A stretch of DNA of 17,223 nucleotides from Ichthyophonus hoferi (lineage: Eukaryota > Opisthokonta > Ichthyosporea > Ichthyophonida > Ichthyophonidae): assembly GCA_002751075.1 (NCBI GenBank), contig NAOQ01000214.1, positions 2,177 to 19,399 on the forward strand. The letters are read 5' to 3'. A model generated the notes under the pieces. That model did not search any database. It had not been told where the DNA came from and saw only the letters and a list, made by a program, of their open reading frames with translations. Shown in pieces: positions 1-10,997 of the stretch. Every line of letters begins with the position of its first letter. The stretch's first letter is position 1. A program made the position numbers and the translations under genes.

Positions 1-602
1 TCAGTCAATTTTGGATACTTCTTCTGGATATCCGCAAACATTGAAATCGCATTTTACTAAGTTCATAGGAGTGGAATTCTCCGCTTTCAGCTCAACTATC
101 GAACCCTTAACTCCACCGCCTTCGCAAGTAATTGTACAATTTGAATCTAGAGTATACTCCTGTACTTGTCCACAATACTTACCATCCACAGTCACTGTGA
201 AATTTAGTGGAACATTAGCCTTCAGATTACCGAGACTAATCTGTGGAGAAGAATAACGTCAGCAATAAGAACTAGTTGATCTTTCTAATACATTGGGCCT
301 TGATGTAGTAGACTTATAAACAATAATCACATTACTCCCGATTTACCAGTGCTGGAGTACCTGCGCAAAAGTAATAATAGAAAAACCTTAATTTTTATTT
401 AAAGAAATCATTTGTAAAGTATTTTTTTATGGCTATATGCATTGGTGAATGAAGATGTAGCTTGGTGTTCACCACAATAACTTACCGATACATATTGAAC
501 AAAGCGAAGACCTGGCAATGTAACCCGCCAAAAATTGCTGTTATTTGTAGACGCAAGCTCACTATTTGGTAAGTTAAGGCCACCCACTGAGGTGGGCAAA
601 TA
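1..602 (-). CDS. F-type-lectin-like (fucolectin) domain protein, C-terminal exons
   Basis: Two well-supported exons read on the minus strand: 602-486 (39 codons) and 240-1 (79 codons plus TGA at 3-1). Both begin and end in phase 0. Donor GTAAGT lies at 485-480 and acceptors end at 603 and 241; an alternative acceptor at 587 would shorten the first exon by 16 bases. The first exon carries NFWRVTLPG, matching the WWRVDL strand of F-type lectins. The last has DGKYCGQV, a C-x3-C pair before GGGVKGSIVEL, and LVKCDFNVCGYP, which resembles the family's closing L-LCEVEVYG strand. F-type lectins are secreted or surface proteins that bind fucose, often in innate immunity or fertilisation. The N-terminal strands and the sugar-binding His/Arg motif are not in these exons, so sugar binding cannot be judged. 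The protein ends at KID, soon after the fold. Several NxS/T sequons fit an extracellular protein. Family assignment is from motif memory and is moderately sure. Confidence 0.6.
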
Positions 603-785
603 CTTGGGTTAGCAAAATAAATCAGAAAACAAATTACCAAGCATTTATAAATTGAATCAAATTCAAGGTCAAGAAAGAACATAGCAAAGCCTTCCAAGAC
701 AAAGGACACAAACGTATAACAATTCTGGGTGTATGATATGCATGTTTATATCTATCATGAAGCTAACATGTAAACTAATGCTTAC

Positions 786-845
786 AGTAATCTTAATTTC
801 TGGGGTCACAAGACGATGCCCGGCCCACATAAGCAAGTTTAAGAG
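786..845 (-). CDS. Possible upstream exon of the lectin-like gene
   Basis: A 60-base stretch has an acceptor-like TTTATTAG just before it and a good donor, GTAAGC, at 785-780. Only one frame is open, giving 20 residues (LLNLLMWAGHRLVTPEIKIT). It starts and ends in phase 0, as do the two exons to its left, so it would splice cleanly onto the exon at 602. It is short and its residues match no family strand clearly, so chance is a real alternative. No start codon or signal-peptide exon to go with it was found. Confidence 0.3.
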
Positions 846-849
846 CTAA

Positions 850-2160
850 TAAACTGGCTGCAACTCGTAACATTTGAACGCAGAATTTTGCGTGCAATCT
901 CATCGTTCGAGATTCATATATAGGTTCGGAAAAACACAAACTTACAAATATATACATATATATTTGTTTGATAAAACAATTGTGTCTCACTTGCTTTTTA
1001 GCTTGACTTTATGGTTTCGATTAGTGACATTGGTGCTCGAGTTTTCTACTGATGGGTGCAATTCCCTCTATCAGTTTTATTTTCCAATTATATCTACCTA
1101 TGATCTAGATGTATATTTGTAGATTTATCTGTCAGATAAGCAGAAAAAAATATTATATTAATATCAGTATGTGCCTATAAATAAATAAATAAAAAACGCG
1201 GGTTAAATTGTGTTAAAACCGGAATAGCTAACTATTTTGGATATTTCTTTTTTTAATGTAATCATTTATTTTTATTAGAAATTCCTATGGCATACGTAAT
1301 CTGGAAAAATAGTTGGTGCAATCCACTGACTAAAGTTATTCTAATTAATTATTACCAATTAGTAGACTAAAGTATAATATATTTTAACAAGTACTACTAC
1401 TATGCATGATATAGTCACAAGCAATAAGAAACCAATATACAATTTATTTTAACATACACGTTAAAACACCAACTAATTGAATTCATTATTTGCTAAAAAT
1501 GCCTTCGTTCTTACAAGCCAATACATAAATGGTAATTATGTACTTATCTATAAACTATTGTAAAGTTTAATAAACAAGTGAGATATTTATTAAAGACGCT
1601 TGTTACCAAAATCAGACAAGACAACTTAATCTGGCGACTTGATATGACAGTTCCAAATTAAAGTGAAAGGCTAACATAAGAGCCATCATATCAGAAAGAT
1701 ATCCTGTAATTCACAACTCTTATTATTAGATTAAATTGCTAGTTAGTAAAATAAGTGTGTGAAATAAGAAAGACAACACATGGCTTATAAACTAACCTGG
1801 CTTTCTATTCGTTAGTTTTGGCCAGTGCTATTCTACTGCCGTAAAATTATTCCAAGGGGCTACCGTAATATTTTTCCATAAGAATCATGGCTTTTATGTA
1901 TTTATTGTAAAAATGATTTCAGTGTAAGTATATGTATTAGTAGGAACAATGAATGGGTCTTTGAAATTATTTATATATAAACTAAATGAGAATAATAAGG
2001 GAAACAAATACGATACAATCAACTTGACACCGACAACTATTAGCCAAACATAAACGTGCTATTGTAATACAGCCTTGCCTAAAACTGGGAAAGGCACAAA
2101 GATATAGAGCCTCTTTAAACTCTAAATAGAATTTCGACTGCACTGACACTACATTTTAAA
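850..2160. other. AT-rich non-coding stretch
   Basis: No convincing exon on either strand. A pyrimidine-rich acceptor-like run lies near 1175-1199 on the minus strand and opens one 26-codon frame (about 1174-1097) with a GTAGAT donor. Its phase does not fit the lectin exons and the encoded residues match nothing I know. The rest is low-complexity A/T-rich DNA, either the lectin gene's upstream intron or intergenic DNA. Confidence 0.5.
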
Positions 2161-2164
2161 TTAT

Positions 2165-2400
2165 ACTAAGAAATCTTATATATATATAAAAAATATAAAA
2201 AGCAAGAATGATAAATACTATGATATAATAAAATATACTCGGATATAATATATGGTAGGACCGCATAGATAATGTTCAGATGCAAAAAGGGTATATATTG
2301 TGATATTATAAAATGTTAAAAAATATAACAGGGTATAATGTGTAATAGGATAGTACGTAGTATACAGAAGTATATATAATACATGCTATGATATTACGAT
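2165..2400. repeat. Degenerate A/T-rich low-complexity repeat
   Basis: Irregular reiterations of GATATAATA, TATATAAT and GGTATAAT-like words fill the stretch, with scattered G. This looks like an old decayed micro- or minisatellite. No fixed unit length can be defined by eye. Confidence 0.4.
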
Positions 2401-4680
2401 ACAACGGAAAACACGTGACAGTCAAAATATTTTAATTGTTTGGGATGCAGATAACAGATTGGTTTTAGTGAGGTAATAGAGGAATAAATATTAATTTGAA
2501 GCCGTATGTTTATTTATTCCTTTACTCAGACCTTCCTAATATAACAATAAATAATTTGTAAGTGTTAAAAATAATAATTTCTTATTTTACCAAATTCATT
2601 TCTCGGATAGAGAACCAAGTTACCAATTGCATTAGTAAGATGGGTAATAACAAATCAAAATGGAGGTTAAAAACACAGGCAGAACAGTATTTCAATAGAT
2701 CATCAAATCCTATAAAAAATATTAGTATGACTGTAGCAGGAATTATTATGAAAAATAAAAAAATATAACATATACAGAAACCAGTTATAAAAACTAAATC
2801 CTGGAAAAACCCACATTTGAATCCTCTAAAAATAACTAAGTAGTTAAACCTACTCCGCCTACCTCTAAATATTGCATCTATAGTTTGGCTATAAACGCCA
2901 CTAAGGTTAAGTATTCTCATTCAGAATATAACAACCCAAGTTTACATCTACCACTCGCAGGTTTTTGACCACATTCTTTCTCAAACATAACGTATATGAG
3001 GATCTTCGTGCTTACACTTATGGACACGGAACAGTAATATAAATAAAAGAAAAGGTTGAATTTTTGCTTTCAACCGGGGTAGCAATTACAATTATCTCAC
3101 CCATGTTGAGGGTACCAGCTGACTATTGTATTGCAAGCAGATAATTTAGGGTAAAATCTGTATAGCCTTTCTTTAGTATCATTACAGAATTGAGAGTCTC
3201 CAATCTGTTTCAAACCGAACATTTTCATATCTTCTAAAAATAGCATTTTATAGACAATATTTCAGAACCCAGCATTAATTAATTAGTCAATTTTAACTAT
3301 AGTTGCATGGCCCACTTTGCATATGTAGCGATATTTGACATAAATATTATATATAGCTTAAAAACAGAATCGTCACATACTAATATTTTTTTTCCTTAAA
3401 TAAGTCCTATTTTTAGTATTGCGTAGAGAAATAGTTTAATTTGCGTTTTATAATATGTCCAAATTAAAATATAATACAGATATTTTAATTATTTCTTTCA
3501 ACATAATAGAATGAACCTATAAAAATTACTGTGTTGAAAACTATTCTTGTTTAGGGTAGAGCAGCCTATATACTTAAAACCTTTTATTCAAGTACCGTGG
3601 AAAAAAATTTCTTTTAAATTTCCAAAAATAGAACATTTATTGTATATATAAACTATTTAAGAAAAACAAATTGGGTCGGTAAAACAATAAAATATTACGA
3701 AGATTTTTTTTTTCAATGGGCAATGAGGATTGTAACTAAAGAATATTTTTCAGTTTTTCAGTTTAGCATTATTACCAATTATTAAAAGTTACAAAGAATG
3801 GGAAGATGAATAATAAAGACAAAGATCTAATGGTTCATGTGACTAATAATTAGTACAGGAACTAGGATAAATTGCATACAAGCGAGGTTCATTGCCCATT
3901 TGCATCCTCTGTTGCTGGACTTGTAATTTATAAAAAATATCAAAGAAACCACACTTCTATCAAGAATATATTGATATTATACACGAAGTAAACCTTCAGT
4001 CGTTAAAATTAGCTGAATCTTATTAATTCATATAGTAACACCAGTATAATGCAAATTTTTAGATTAAACAAAATCGCTCCAATTTTAGTTTTAGTTACAA
4101 TTTGTTTATGCTATTTGTTTTGTATTTTATTTTATACCCAAGAAGATCAATTTTTATATGACCATATCTACACCAATCAGTTATGTATATTGTGATGTAA
4201 ATGGCAAAATAAATGGTAATATAAAATAGAACAAAAATATAATAGTAGGAGACGAAGAATGGATGTATATATTATGATGGGAATCATATATGTATAAATA
4301 GGGGAATTAGAAAATAAAAAATACCCATTTTAATCCAGTATAATATACTTGCATTCACATCTCCTGCTACATACAATACTCATAGCTCTATAATAGATTC
4401 CCAAACTTAACCATTTTATAAGTAAACAATCACATTTTCGCACCGCAAGTTTAAGAAAAATTTTCCTTTCACTAAACCGCAAAAAATAGAAATCAATAGA
4501 CAGTAATAACTACAAATAGGCCACGCTACAACAAAATAAAATTTCCAAATATAAAATGAAAATCAAATAACTTTTAATCTCATCAGGAAACAGCTATAAT
4601 ATGTAATATGAATATATTTATATGCATATATTGTACATTATTCCTACGTACCTTATATTAATTGGTGTTAATATTTAGAA
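2400..4680. other. AT-rich non-coding stretch
   Basis: Nothing here can be supported as a gene. A 112-codon minus frame (2920-2582) and a 68-codon plus frame (2562-2768) overlap each other. The minus frame is almost all Phe, Leu and Ile from T-rich DNA and has no recognisable domain. A 12-base inverted match (AATGGGCAATGA near 3715, its complement near 3891) is too short and too widely spaced to call an element. Confidence 0.5.
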
Positions 4681-4686
4681 TATCCA

Positions 4687-4697
4687 CCCCCCCCCCC
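4687..4697. repeat. Poly-C run
   Basis: Eleven consecutive C in otherwise A/T-rich DNA. Such runs are length-variable and prone to sequencing error. Confidence 0.8.
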
Positions 4698-5039
4698 AAC
4701 ATCAAACAAATAAACTCTCCAGTCGTGCGTTTTGGTAACAACGTGTATATTTAAAATACATTACAAGTTATTATTATTATTAATTATTATTTTAAATTAT
4801 TTTTTTCACATTTCTATTTTTCCTATTATACTGTTTATTACAATTATGCATGCACCCTCCTGTGACACATACATCTCACTTGTACAACCATACCCAGGAC
4901 TACTCAGCTCTTGGTGGGGAGGACAAGTTATGACCAAAATCATCACCTTTACATGCCAGTCAACACATAACAATCTGCCAGTCTCCCTCATCATCAAATT
5001 GGTATGCCACCAGTGAGAGAACATTAAAATTTACCTGCA

Positions 5040-6716
5040 AGTGACGACTAGCCCTAAGAAGAAGAAACAGACCACTTACATGAAGATATTCTGATCAAGA
5101 AAATGAGGGAATAAAGTTACTATGAGTCATTTGACAATAAGATCAGAGACTACATACTCTGGGGTTCCTTATTAGGTGAGCCAGCAAACAACATTTATTG
5201 CAGCTTTTTGTCATTAGGCTACCTTCCTTACTAGGACATTCCTGGTATCAGAGACTCCAAGAACATCAAACAGGCTCTTGGAGCCTCTGATAAGCTTTAA
5301 TGGCTCAAAACCATGGGAACTGAATTGGCCAGCATCAACGAGTATGGCACTTGGACACTTGCTCGGTAACCACCAGCCAGTACCACAATCCTCATATCAC
5401 TATAGGATTTTCACTGCAAGCGTGATGACAGGGGAAAAGTGATCGTTTACAAAGCAAGGTTGGTGGTCCAAGTATCACCGGTGACCAAAGCTATAAACTA
5501 TCATGATGCTTTATTTCTTGTGTGTTCATTTGTATTAATACGTTTGCCTCTTGCAATTGCAGAAGCAAAGGGGTATGAGCTATCCCAGCTAGATATTAAG
5601 TCAGCATATTTGCATAACTATCTGGAGACGCCAGTATATATGAAACAACCTCCAATGCATGCAGATCTTGAGAAGAAAAACTACATATGTCAACTTACAA
5701 GAGGCCCCTATGGGCTACACATCCCCGGACTACTGTGGAATCTGACAATTTCCTGTGATTGGTGTAGTTTTGCCCCATGGAATCTGAGCCTTGCCTGTAT
5801 GTATCAACCCTAAAAAGGGGGTTTATGGTGCTAGAAATTTGCGTTGATAGCATTCTCCTATGTGCTGAGAAGATGGAAGACCATGACAAACTTATCAACA
5901 AGTTGACTAAACGTTCTTCCACCAGATCTACAGGATTCTCTTCAAACTTACTTGGATATAATATTAAAAGAACAGAAACTAGCTGCATTACACTTAGCCA
6001 GTCTGGCTATATTCAGGAGCTCATACAAATCTACGGTCAGCACAAAGGTCATTTTACAGATTCTCCCATCTTGGGGGAGCATGTGCAACTCGAAAATTCC
6101 AAAGATCCAGATCAAATTCTTTGTGACAGCACTACATACGGTTTGCTAATAGGTTTCCTAAATTGTATTTTCCAAAATCCAAAGCGGACATTTCATTTGC
6201 AGTATCCATGCTATCAAGATGCATGGCAAACCCAAATATGCGTTACTATGAGATGTTACAACATCTTTTGAGGAACTTCAACGTATATTGAAGATAACGT
6301 TGTATATCACCTAGGGCCCATCAAAATGACTACTTACTCTGCTGTTGACTTTATCAACAAGCATTACAGAGACGGAAAATCTATTTCTAGGTATGTTATA
6401 TTTTTAATAAGGTGTTTAATAGATTGGTCAAGAAAGAAACAATCTGTAACTGCATTATTGAGCTGTGAATCTAAATACGTCGCAATGTCAGCATGCTGTC
6501 AATAGATGGCCTATATCACTGGCGATTTGGATGGATTAGGATTTGATTCAGGACGTAAAATACTTTACGGAGACAACACTTCAGCCATCCGTTTAAGTTC
6601 CCGCAAATGTGTACTTAAAAACACGTAGCACATTGTGGTAAGGTAACATTATATTAGGGGAGCCATCAGCAACAACAAGATAGAATCAACACTCAAGTCA
6701 TTGAGCTTGTAAGGAA
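5040..6716 (+). mobile_element. Fossil Ty1/copia-like retroelement, pol fragment (reverse transcriptase and RNase H)
   Basis: A broken copy of a Pseudoviridae/Ty1-copia element on the plus strand. From left to right it shows an acidic linker before the RT (from about 5040), the reverse transcriptase (about 5.3-6.25 kb) and RNase H (about 6.3-6.7 kb). The RT is recognised by QLDIKSAYLHN, VYMKQPP and GPYGL, copia versions of conserved RT strands. The RNase H is recognised by GDNTSAIRLSS and the KKQSVTAL region. Coding similarity may begin earlier, near 4850, but that part is not clear. Gag, protease and integrase are not recognised. Purine-rich GTAAGGAAG followed by TGTCC near 6708-6721 could be the polypurine tract and start of a 3' LTR; no matching 5' LTR is visible, so its age cannot be dated from LTR divergence. 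No intact frame remains (several breaks), and it looks old. It lies in the gap between the lectin-like gene and the membrane-protein gene. Confidence 0.85.
5246..5292. repeat. Short inverted repeat within the copia fossil
   Basis: TATCAGAG-AC-TCCAAGA is followed after 13 bases by TCTTGGA-GC-CTCTGATA. This is a 15-pair stem interrupted by one 2-base mismatch. It overlaps the start of the RT-coding part, so it may be a chance palindrome within old coding sequence. Confidence 0.6.
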
Positions 6717-6719
6717 GTG

Positions 6720-7830
6720 TCCAAAATATTCACAACTGTTCTGCTCACTGCACTTTTACAGCACATTCTTTTATTTATTGTTACTATATTCGCTTGTTAC
6801 TATAGATAAAAGACGTTCATTTTTAGTTCCCATCTACTCACCTGTCAGTAACCTATGGACAAATATTTTACCACAACAAACCATCTGGTTAGGTTATGCC
6901 TGCGGCTAGGGGTTTATTGCCAGCTATATAAACTAATATGATCACTTTATCATGGAAAGGGATTTTTCGGACTACAACTGCAATTTTGCATATCTTAATC
7001 CCAAGTTTATTTCGTATCCTTAAAAAGACATATATATCATGATTAGCATTTTTCCTTCAGTTTTATATAAATTGTATGGGTGTTGATAATCCTTAGGGAT
7101 TATACATAGTAACCAATCAAACACTAGAGATGACGTTGAAAACTGCAATAATCACATTATTGTATCATTTGGCATACTAGAGTTAAATACAGGTTTAGAT
7201 AACTTTATTGCGTTAATATTGCATGTAATTGCATTGCAGTATTATTGCATTTAATTGCCGTGTTGTCGCATTGTCATCGTACGAGATAATACATGTTATA
7301 TGACCATGTCTTTTATTATTAGCCTAGCCATTTCATGAGAAATACTCTTTTGAGGTGGAAATACTTTATATAGTTAAATCACAACGGTTCTGACTTATAA
7401 GCAGCCTCATTAATAAAATAGCGCATTCAGACAATACCCATTTTATATGGAAACGAGTCAAATTTAATCCCCACTTATAAGTCTTGTTTACCTGAAGGTT
7501 ATAAATAGATTTCCATGGAAACGTTGAGAGGCTGTTATTGATGCAACCTGTTTTATGAGTTTCAAAAAGCTACCTAAAAACAACTGTGCAAGATGAATTG
7601 GGTAGATATTGGGTAGGGCAGAGCATGCATACCTGCTTACAAGAACATGTGACAAGTGAAAGGAGTGTGAAATGTGAAATAGTTTAATAACAAGAAAGAA
7701 GAAACTTATTTTTAACTGTATTACAACTTTATTTTAATATCTAGTGTTACATATTAAGAGCATAGGCTACACATTAATGAATGAATTAATGAATAAAACA
7801 TGTACAATCTTATGATCACTATGATGGGCT
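6720..7830. other. Stretch without a gene between the copia fossil and the membrane-protein gene
   Basis: No supported exon. The left part may contain the remains of a 3' LTR, including a TATA-like CTATATAAAC near 6925. A 16-base direct repeat (TATTGCATGTAATTGC at 7217 and a one-mismatch copy at 7243) sits in a run of ATTGC-rich words at 7207-7277. The DNA at 7480-7680 is slightly less AT-rich but shows no open frame with splice sites. Confidence 0.5.
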
Positions 7831-7841
7831 TTATTATATGA

Positions 7842-7847
7842 TTTATT
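7842..7847 (-). terminator. Poly(A) signal AATAAA of the membrane-protein gene
   Basis: AATAAA on the minus strand, about 120 bases after the stop codon at 7971-7969; a second copy lies at 7830-7835. The spacing suits a short 3' UTR. In AT-rich DNA this hexamer is common, so it is supporting evidence only. Confidence 0.45.
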
Positions 7848-7968
7848 ATCTACTTAAATTCAAAATATTAAGGCTTCTTTTGGGTCCATCTCACTCTATA
7901 TATGAATATTAAATATGCCTTTCACAGTTAGGGTATAACAATACATTATGCAATCTTAAGTTCAAAAA

Positions 7969-9989
7969 TTATGTTGCGGAATTTCCAACTAACCATTCTG
8001 GGGTCTCTAATCGCTTTTTAGTTTTCAACGAAGGCATGCGCCTGACTGCCCTAGGAGAGTTAGGACTAGATTTTACTCCTTGTGTCGTACCATTGAAAGA
8101 TAGAGGTCGTTTAAAAGGAGTACTTGGCCAGTTTTCATATTTTGATGAATTCGTATTAGAATCGCATGTTGAGTGTGCTGAGTAAACTGAGCTTGTGGAG
8201 GAATTGGAGGTTTTCCTACGTCTCATTAATTCATGTTCCATAATGATATTATCTGAAGAATAGTAGTCCAGGGCTGCAGAGTCTTCCTCCAAGGTAAGGG
8301 GTGGGATTAAGTGTTGGCTAAATGGGTAGAGGTGATGTGATGGATGTAGATGGAGGAGTGAGAATAAGTAGTGTGATAGAAATATCCACAAGACAAACAT
8401 AAAAGATATAATAGTGGAATAATAATAAAAAGCATAGGCTAATGGTAACTGTGGTCAAATGAGACAGAGAAAGAGGGATAAAGAGAGAAAGAAAGAGAGA
8501 TAGAAAGTAAGATGGACAGCAAAATGAATATAAACAGAATATGCAGAGATAGAGGTATTTGTTACTAATGTCATAGGGCTGAGTGAAGAATTAAGAGTGT
8601 AGGCACTGGTAATATGTAAACCAACATAGTGGGTTTAACAGGGAGAGGGAGCCGAAAGGGTGAAAGGGAAGGGACAAAGAAAGGGGGCATTTAGGGGTAA
8701 TGAACTGGCTAGACTATAAAACCCAGATAAAGGTATAGCTAATTAGAACACACCCGTTAGTATCAACTGATAACTTGCGTTTACTCCGATCAAGTGATAT
8801 CTTCTGGTCAGCTGATTGGAAGAGAAGGTCCTTGGTGAGCTGCAGTTTACTCTGGAGGACCGTCTGTTTCTTCTTTGCTAAATGTAATTTCTGCTTGGTT
8901 TCATTGTCCTGGGGAAGGGGAAGGTAAGTGAGGAGAGATGTGAGAGAAGATGTGTATTTGCTAATGGTAGAGATAGGATATATTGAGTTATGTATGAATA
9001 GCTCTGGAAGTATGTGCATAAAGAGGGAGATATTTATGATTTGGTAGTTATCTATATATAAATAACTGTAAGCGTATGTTGATAGTCAAGACGATGTGAT
9101 CGAATTATAATAAAGGGGATGATAGATGTACCAATAAACCTCTACCACATATTAATATCATTATCTGTCTACCTAAAATTACTATAAAGACAAGCAAGTA
9201 TACACATTAACAAGTAAAAACAATTCAAATACCACTTCTACAAGCATCTAGTCAAGAAACTACGTACGCTACTGGTGTCTCTATTTGTATAGTATAGATG
9301 TATATTGTATCTCCCCTTCCATCTCACTACACATCTCTTCCCCTTTCATTCTTCCTCCATAGTTCTAGGCGGTATTAAGACGAAGCAGTGCCCTTTTCAT
9401 ACAAAAAATAATAAATCTACCCTTAAAACAACTAGAATTCTAGTACAATAAAAATCCAATTCCTAGGAAAAATTGGTTTTAGTGACATACCGATTGTTTG
9501 TTCACCTCATGGCGTCTTAGCAGAACAACAATACACACAACGAGTCCAACGTTGATGCATAGTGAGAGTATCAGTAGAGCACCTGTTATATACAAGAAAT
9601 ATTTGTCGTTTTCGCAAGAAATGTTGGAGCGTGGTGTACACTAAAGGATAAGACAAGTAGTTAGGAAATTGATAGCTTTGGTTGGTTAAGGTTATTGTGA
9701 TGTGCATAGATAAACTGAGGGAGAAAGAGACAGGAGTTGGATATATACCTATTGGTGTATAATTGTAACTATAACTGTGTAGTTTAGTGACTTTTCTATG
9801 GTTGCCGTGTAGGTTTATGCTCTCTATATATATATATATCTATATGTGTATGCTTTTCTCGGCTGGAGTATAAAAGGCCAGTCTTCTCTTATTGTATAGG
9901 CCTACCTGCTCCTGACCTGGTTGTGGGACTACATAATTCTTAAGACTGTGTGGATCATCAGTTGCATGCCAACTGACCTCTTCCGACAT
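7969..9989 (-). CDS. Uncharacterised single-pass membrane protein with probable coiled coil, complete 4-exon gene (245 aa)
   Basis: Exons on the minus strand: 9989-9906, 9640-9491, 8908-8754 and 8317-7969, giving 28 + 50 + 51 codons, one split Gly codon, and 115 codons plus TAA. Junctions are GT-AG with pyrimidine-rich acceptors; phases are 0, 0 and 2 and agree. The ATG is preceded directly by an in-frame TAA, fixing the start. Residues 1-48 are a short hydrophilic region without a signal peptide, with Cys29, Cys37 and an NIS sequon at 34. Residues 48-69 form one membrane helix ending in LLRRH, so the N terminus is probably outside and the rest cytoplasmic. Residues 79-125 are rich in Lys, Leu and Gln and likely form a coiled coil. 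The tail is Ser/Thr-rich, with RRRKTS at 162-167 (kinase-A-like) and several S/T-P sites (TPFKR, SSPNSPR, ETPEW). I do not recognise the family. It could be an adaptor or signalling membrane protein; that is inference. The last junction has an alternative phase-matching pair. Confidence 0.75.
8461..8512. repeat. Purine (GA-rich) tract in intron 3 of the membrane-protein gene
   Basis: An almost pure A/G run of GAGA and GAAA words on the plus strand, so C/T-rich on the transcribed strand. It lies in the intron between 8753 and 8318, about 145 bases upstream of the acceptor. A similar G/A-rich patch follows at 8640-8700. Confidence 0.6.
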
Positions 9990-10369
9990 TTAGTTAATAT
10001 ATAGTTTGTTTATAAAATCTTTTGTAGCTTTTATGGTTTTGGTTGCTGATTGTATGGTATGATTCTAGCAAAACATTCCTGAAGGAAATATGTACTGTAT
10101 TTATTAGCTGAAATACCTATGGATCGACAATTAAGAGTATTTGATGCAGTTAATCAGCGATTAATTTAAGCGATTGGCATCATACAATTGCCTTCATAGG
10201 ACAGCACAATTTTGACGCTTTTTATGCTTATAAAGGTAAATTTTGGAAATTTTTAATTCATAAAATAGAACAAAAAAGCTCCATTTCTAGAGCAAAAGTT
10301 ATTTATAGTGTAATTATTTTATTATAATATATTCACAATTGACTTCTAATAAAATTTTGTGCCACCGTT

Positions 10370-10450
10370 AACTTGGAAGGCGCACGTGATACGGCCGCTG
10401 GCAACAGGCCGATATGGGATCATGAAGGATTGGTCCAATATTGGTTGTTT
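10370..10450 (-). promoter_or_regulatory. Candidate promoter/enhancer patch upstream of the membrane-protein gene
   Basis: An isolated GC-rich, CpG-bearing patch holds a perfect E-box CACGTG (10383-10388), CGGCCG (10392-10397) and an ATTGGTCCAATATTGG cluster of CCAAT boxes in both orientations near 10430-10446. It lies about 380-460 bases before the ATG at 9989. The motifs are seen directly; a promoter role is inferred from composition and position. No TATA box at a convincing spacing was found, and two plus-strand frames happen to be open, so a transposon remnant is the main alternative. Confidence 0.3.
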
Positions 10451-10997
10451 TAATGACATTCTAGGTCAGATGAAATGATTCGTTAATATAAATTAACAAA
10501 AAGTCAGCAATTGGGCAAATAATAATTCCTATATAACAATTTATTGGTTGTGCATATTTCGCATAAGTTATGCCATGAATGTGTTGGACTATAAGCCCTC
10601 AGCACCACGTTCTAAACCAGTAAACTTAATGATCGTTTACACAAATTCCTCATCAAACCTATTAGAAAGGAGCGTCTTCTCTAGAGTAATAAGCGAATAT
10701 AATAATAAGTAAAATAATAAACTGTCTAAGTGCAGTGAGCACTTTGGTTCCACCACTAAATAAATGCACTCCCCTCTTTTTATTAGCCTTAAGGGCCTAG
10801 TCCTCATCTTCCGCTGACTTGTTTAATGAAATAATATGTTCTAATATATCTGTACTCTGTGCATATAGGGTACAAATCACAATACCTTTTATTTCAGTAT
10901 TTTTTCAATTCCAAATGAATAGAGGTCAAAGTGACTGAAACTTCCTCTACTTATTTCCAACATAGGCACAATAGTTGTATACTGGGCGCATAACCTT
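10450..10997. other. Stretch without a gene
   Basis: AT-rich, no supported exon. A 10-base word TTATTTCCAA at 10951-10960 is the reverse complement of the outer end of the foldback repeat's left arm (10999-11008), making a small extra inverted repeat at its edge. Confidence 0.45.

Noticed and set aside
793-873. A minus-strand ATG frame reading like a signal peptide (MLRVAASLLALKLAYVGRAS).
   Set aside because: It runs into a stop before the good donor at 785, and the only usable earlier donors are weak. A different frame gives the phase-matching exon 845-786.
2562-2920. A 112-codon minus frame with an overlapping 68-codon plus frame.
   Set aside because: The minus frame is Phe/Ile/Leu noise from T-rich DNA; neither has a domain, good splice sites or a shift in composition.
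3715-3905. A 12-base inverted match suggesting a small transposon with terminal repeats.
   Set aside because: Similarity does not extend beyond the 12 bases and no flanking duplication is seen.
4732-5110. Plus and minus open frames, and minus-strand acceptor/donor pairs that would define 11- and 19-base microexons.
   Set aside because: The right part reads as plus-strand copia linker sequence, and the C/T-rich minus strand mimics acceptors there. The frames to the left match nothing.
9869-9990. TATAAAAGG on the plus strand followed by a GC-richer, openly reading stretch, resembling a plus-strand promoter and gene or an LTR.
   Set aside because: The GC-richer stretch is the first exon (minus strand) of the four-exon gene, and the TATA-like word falls in its first intron.
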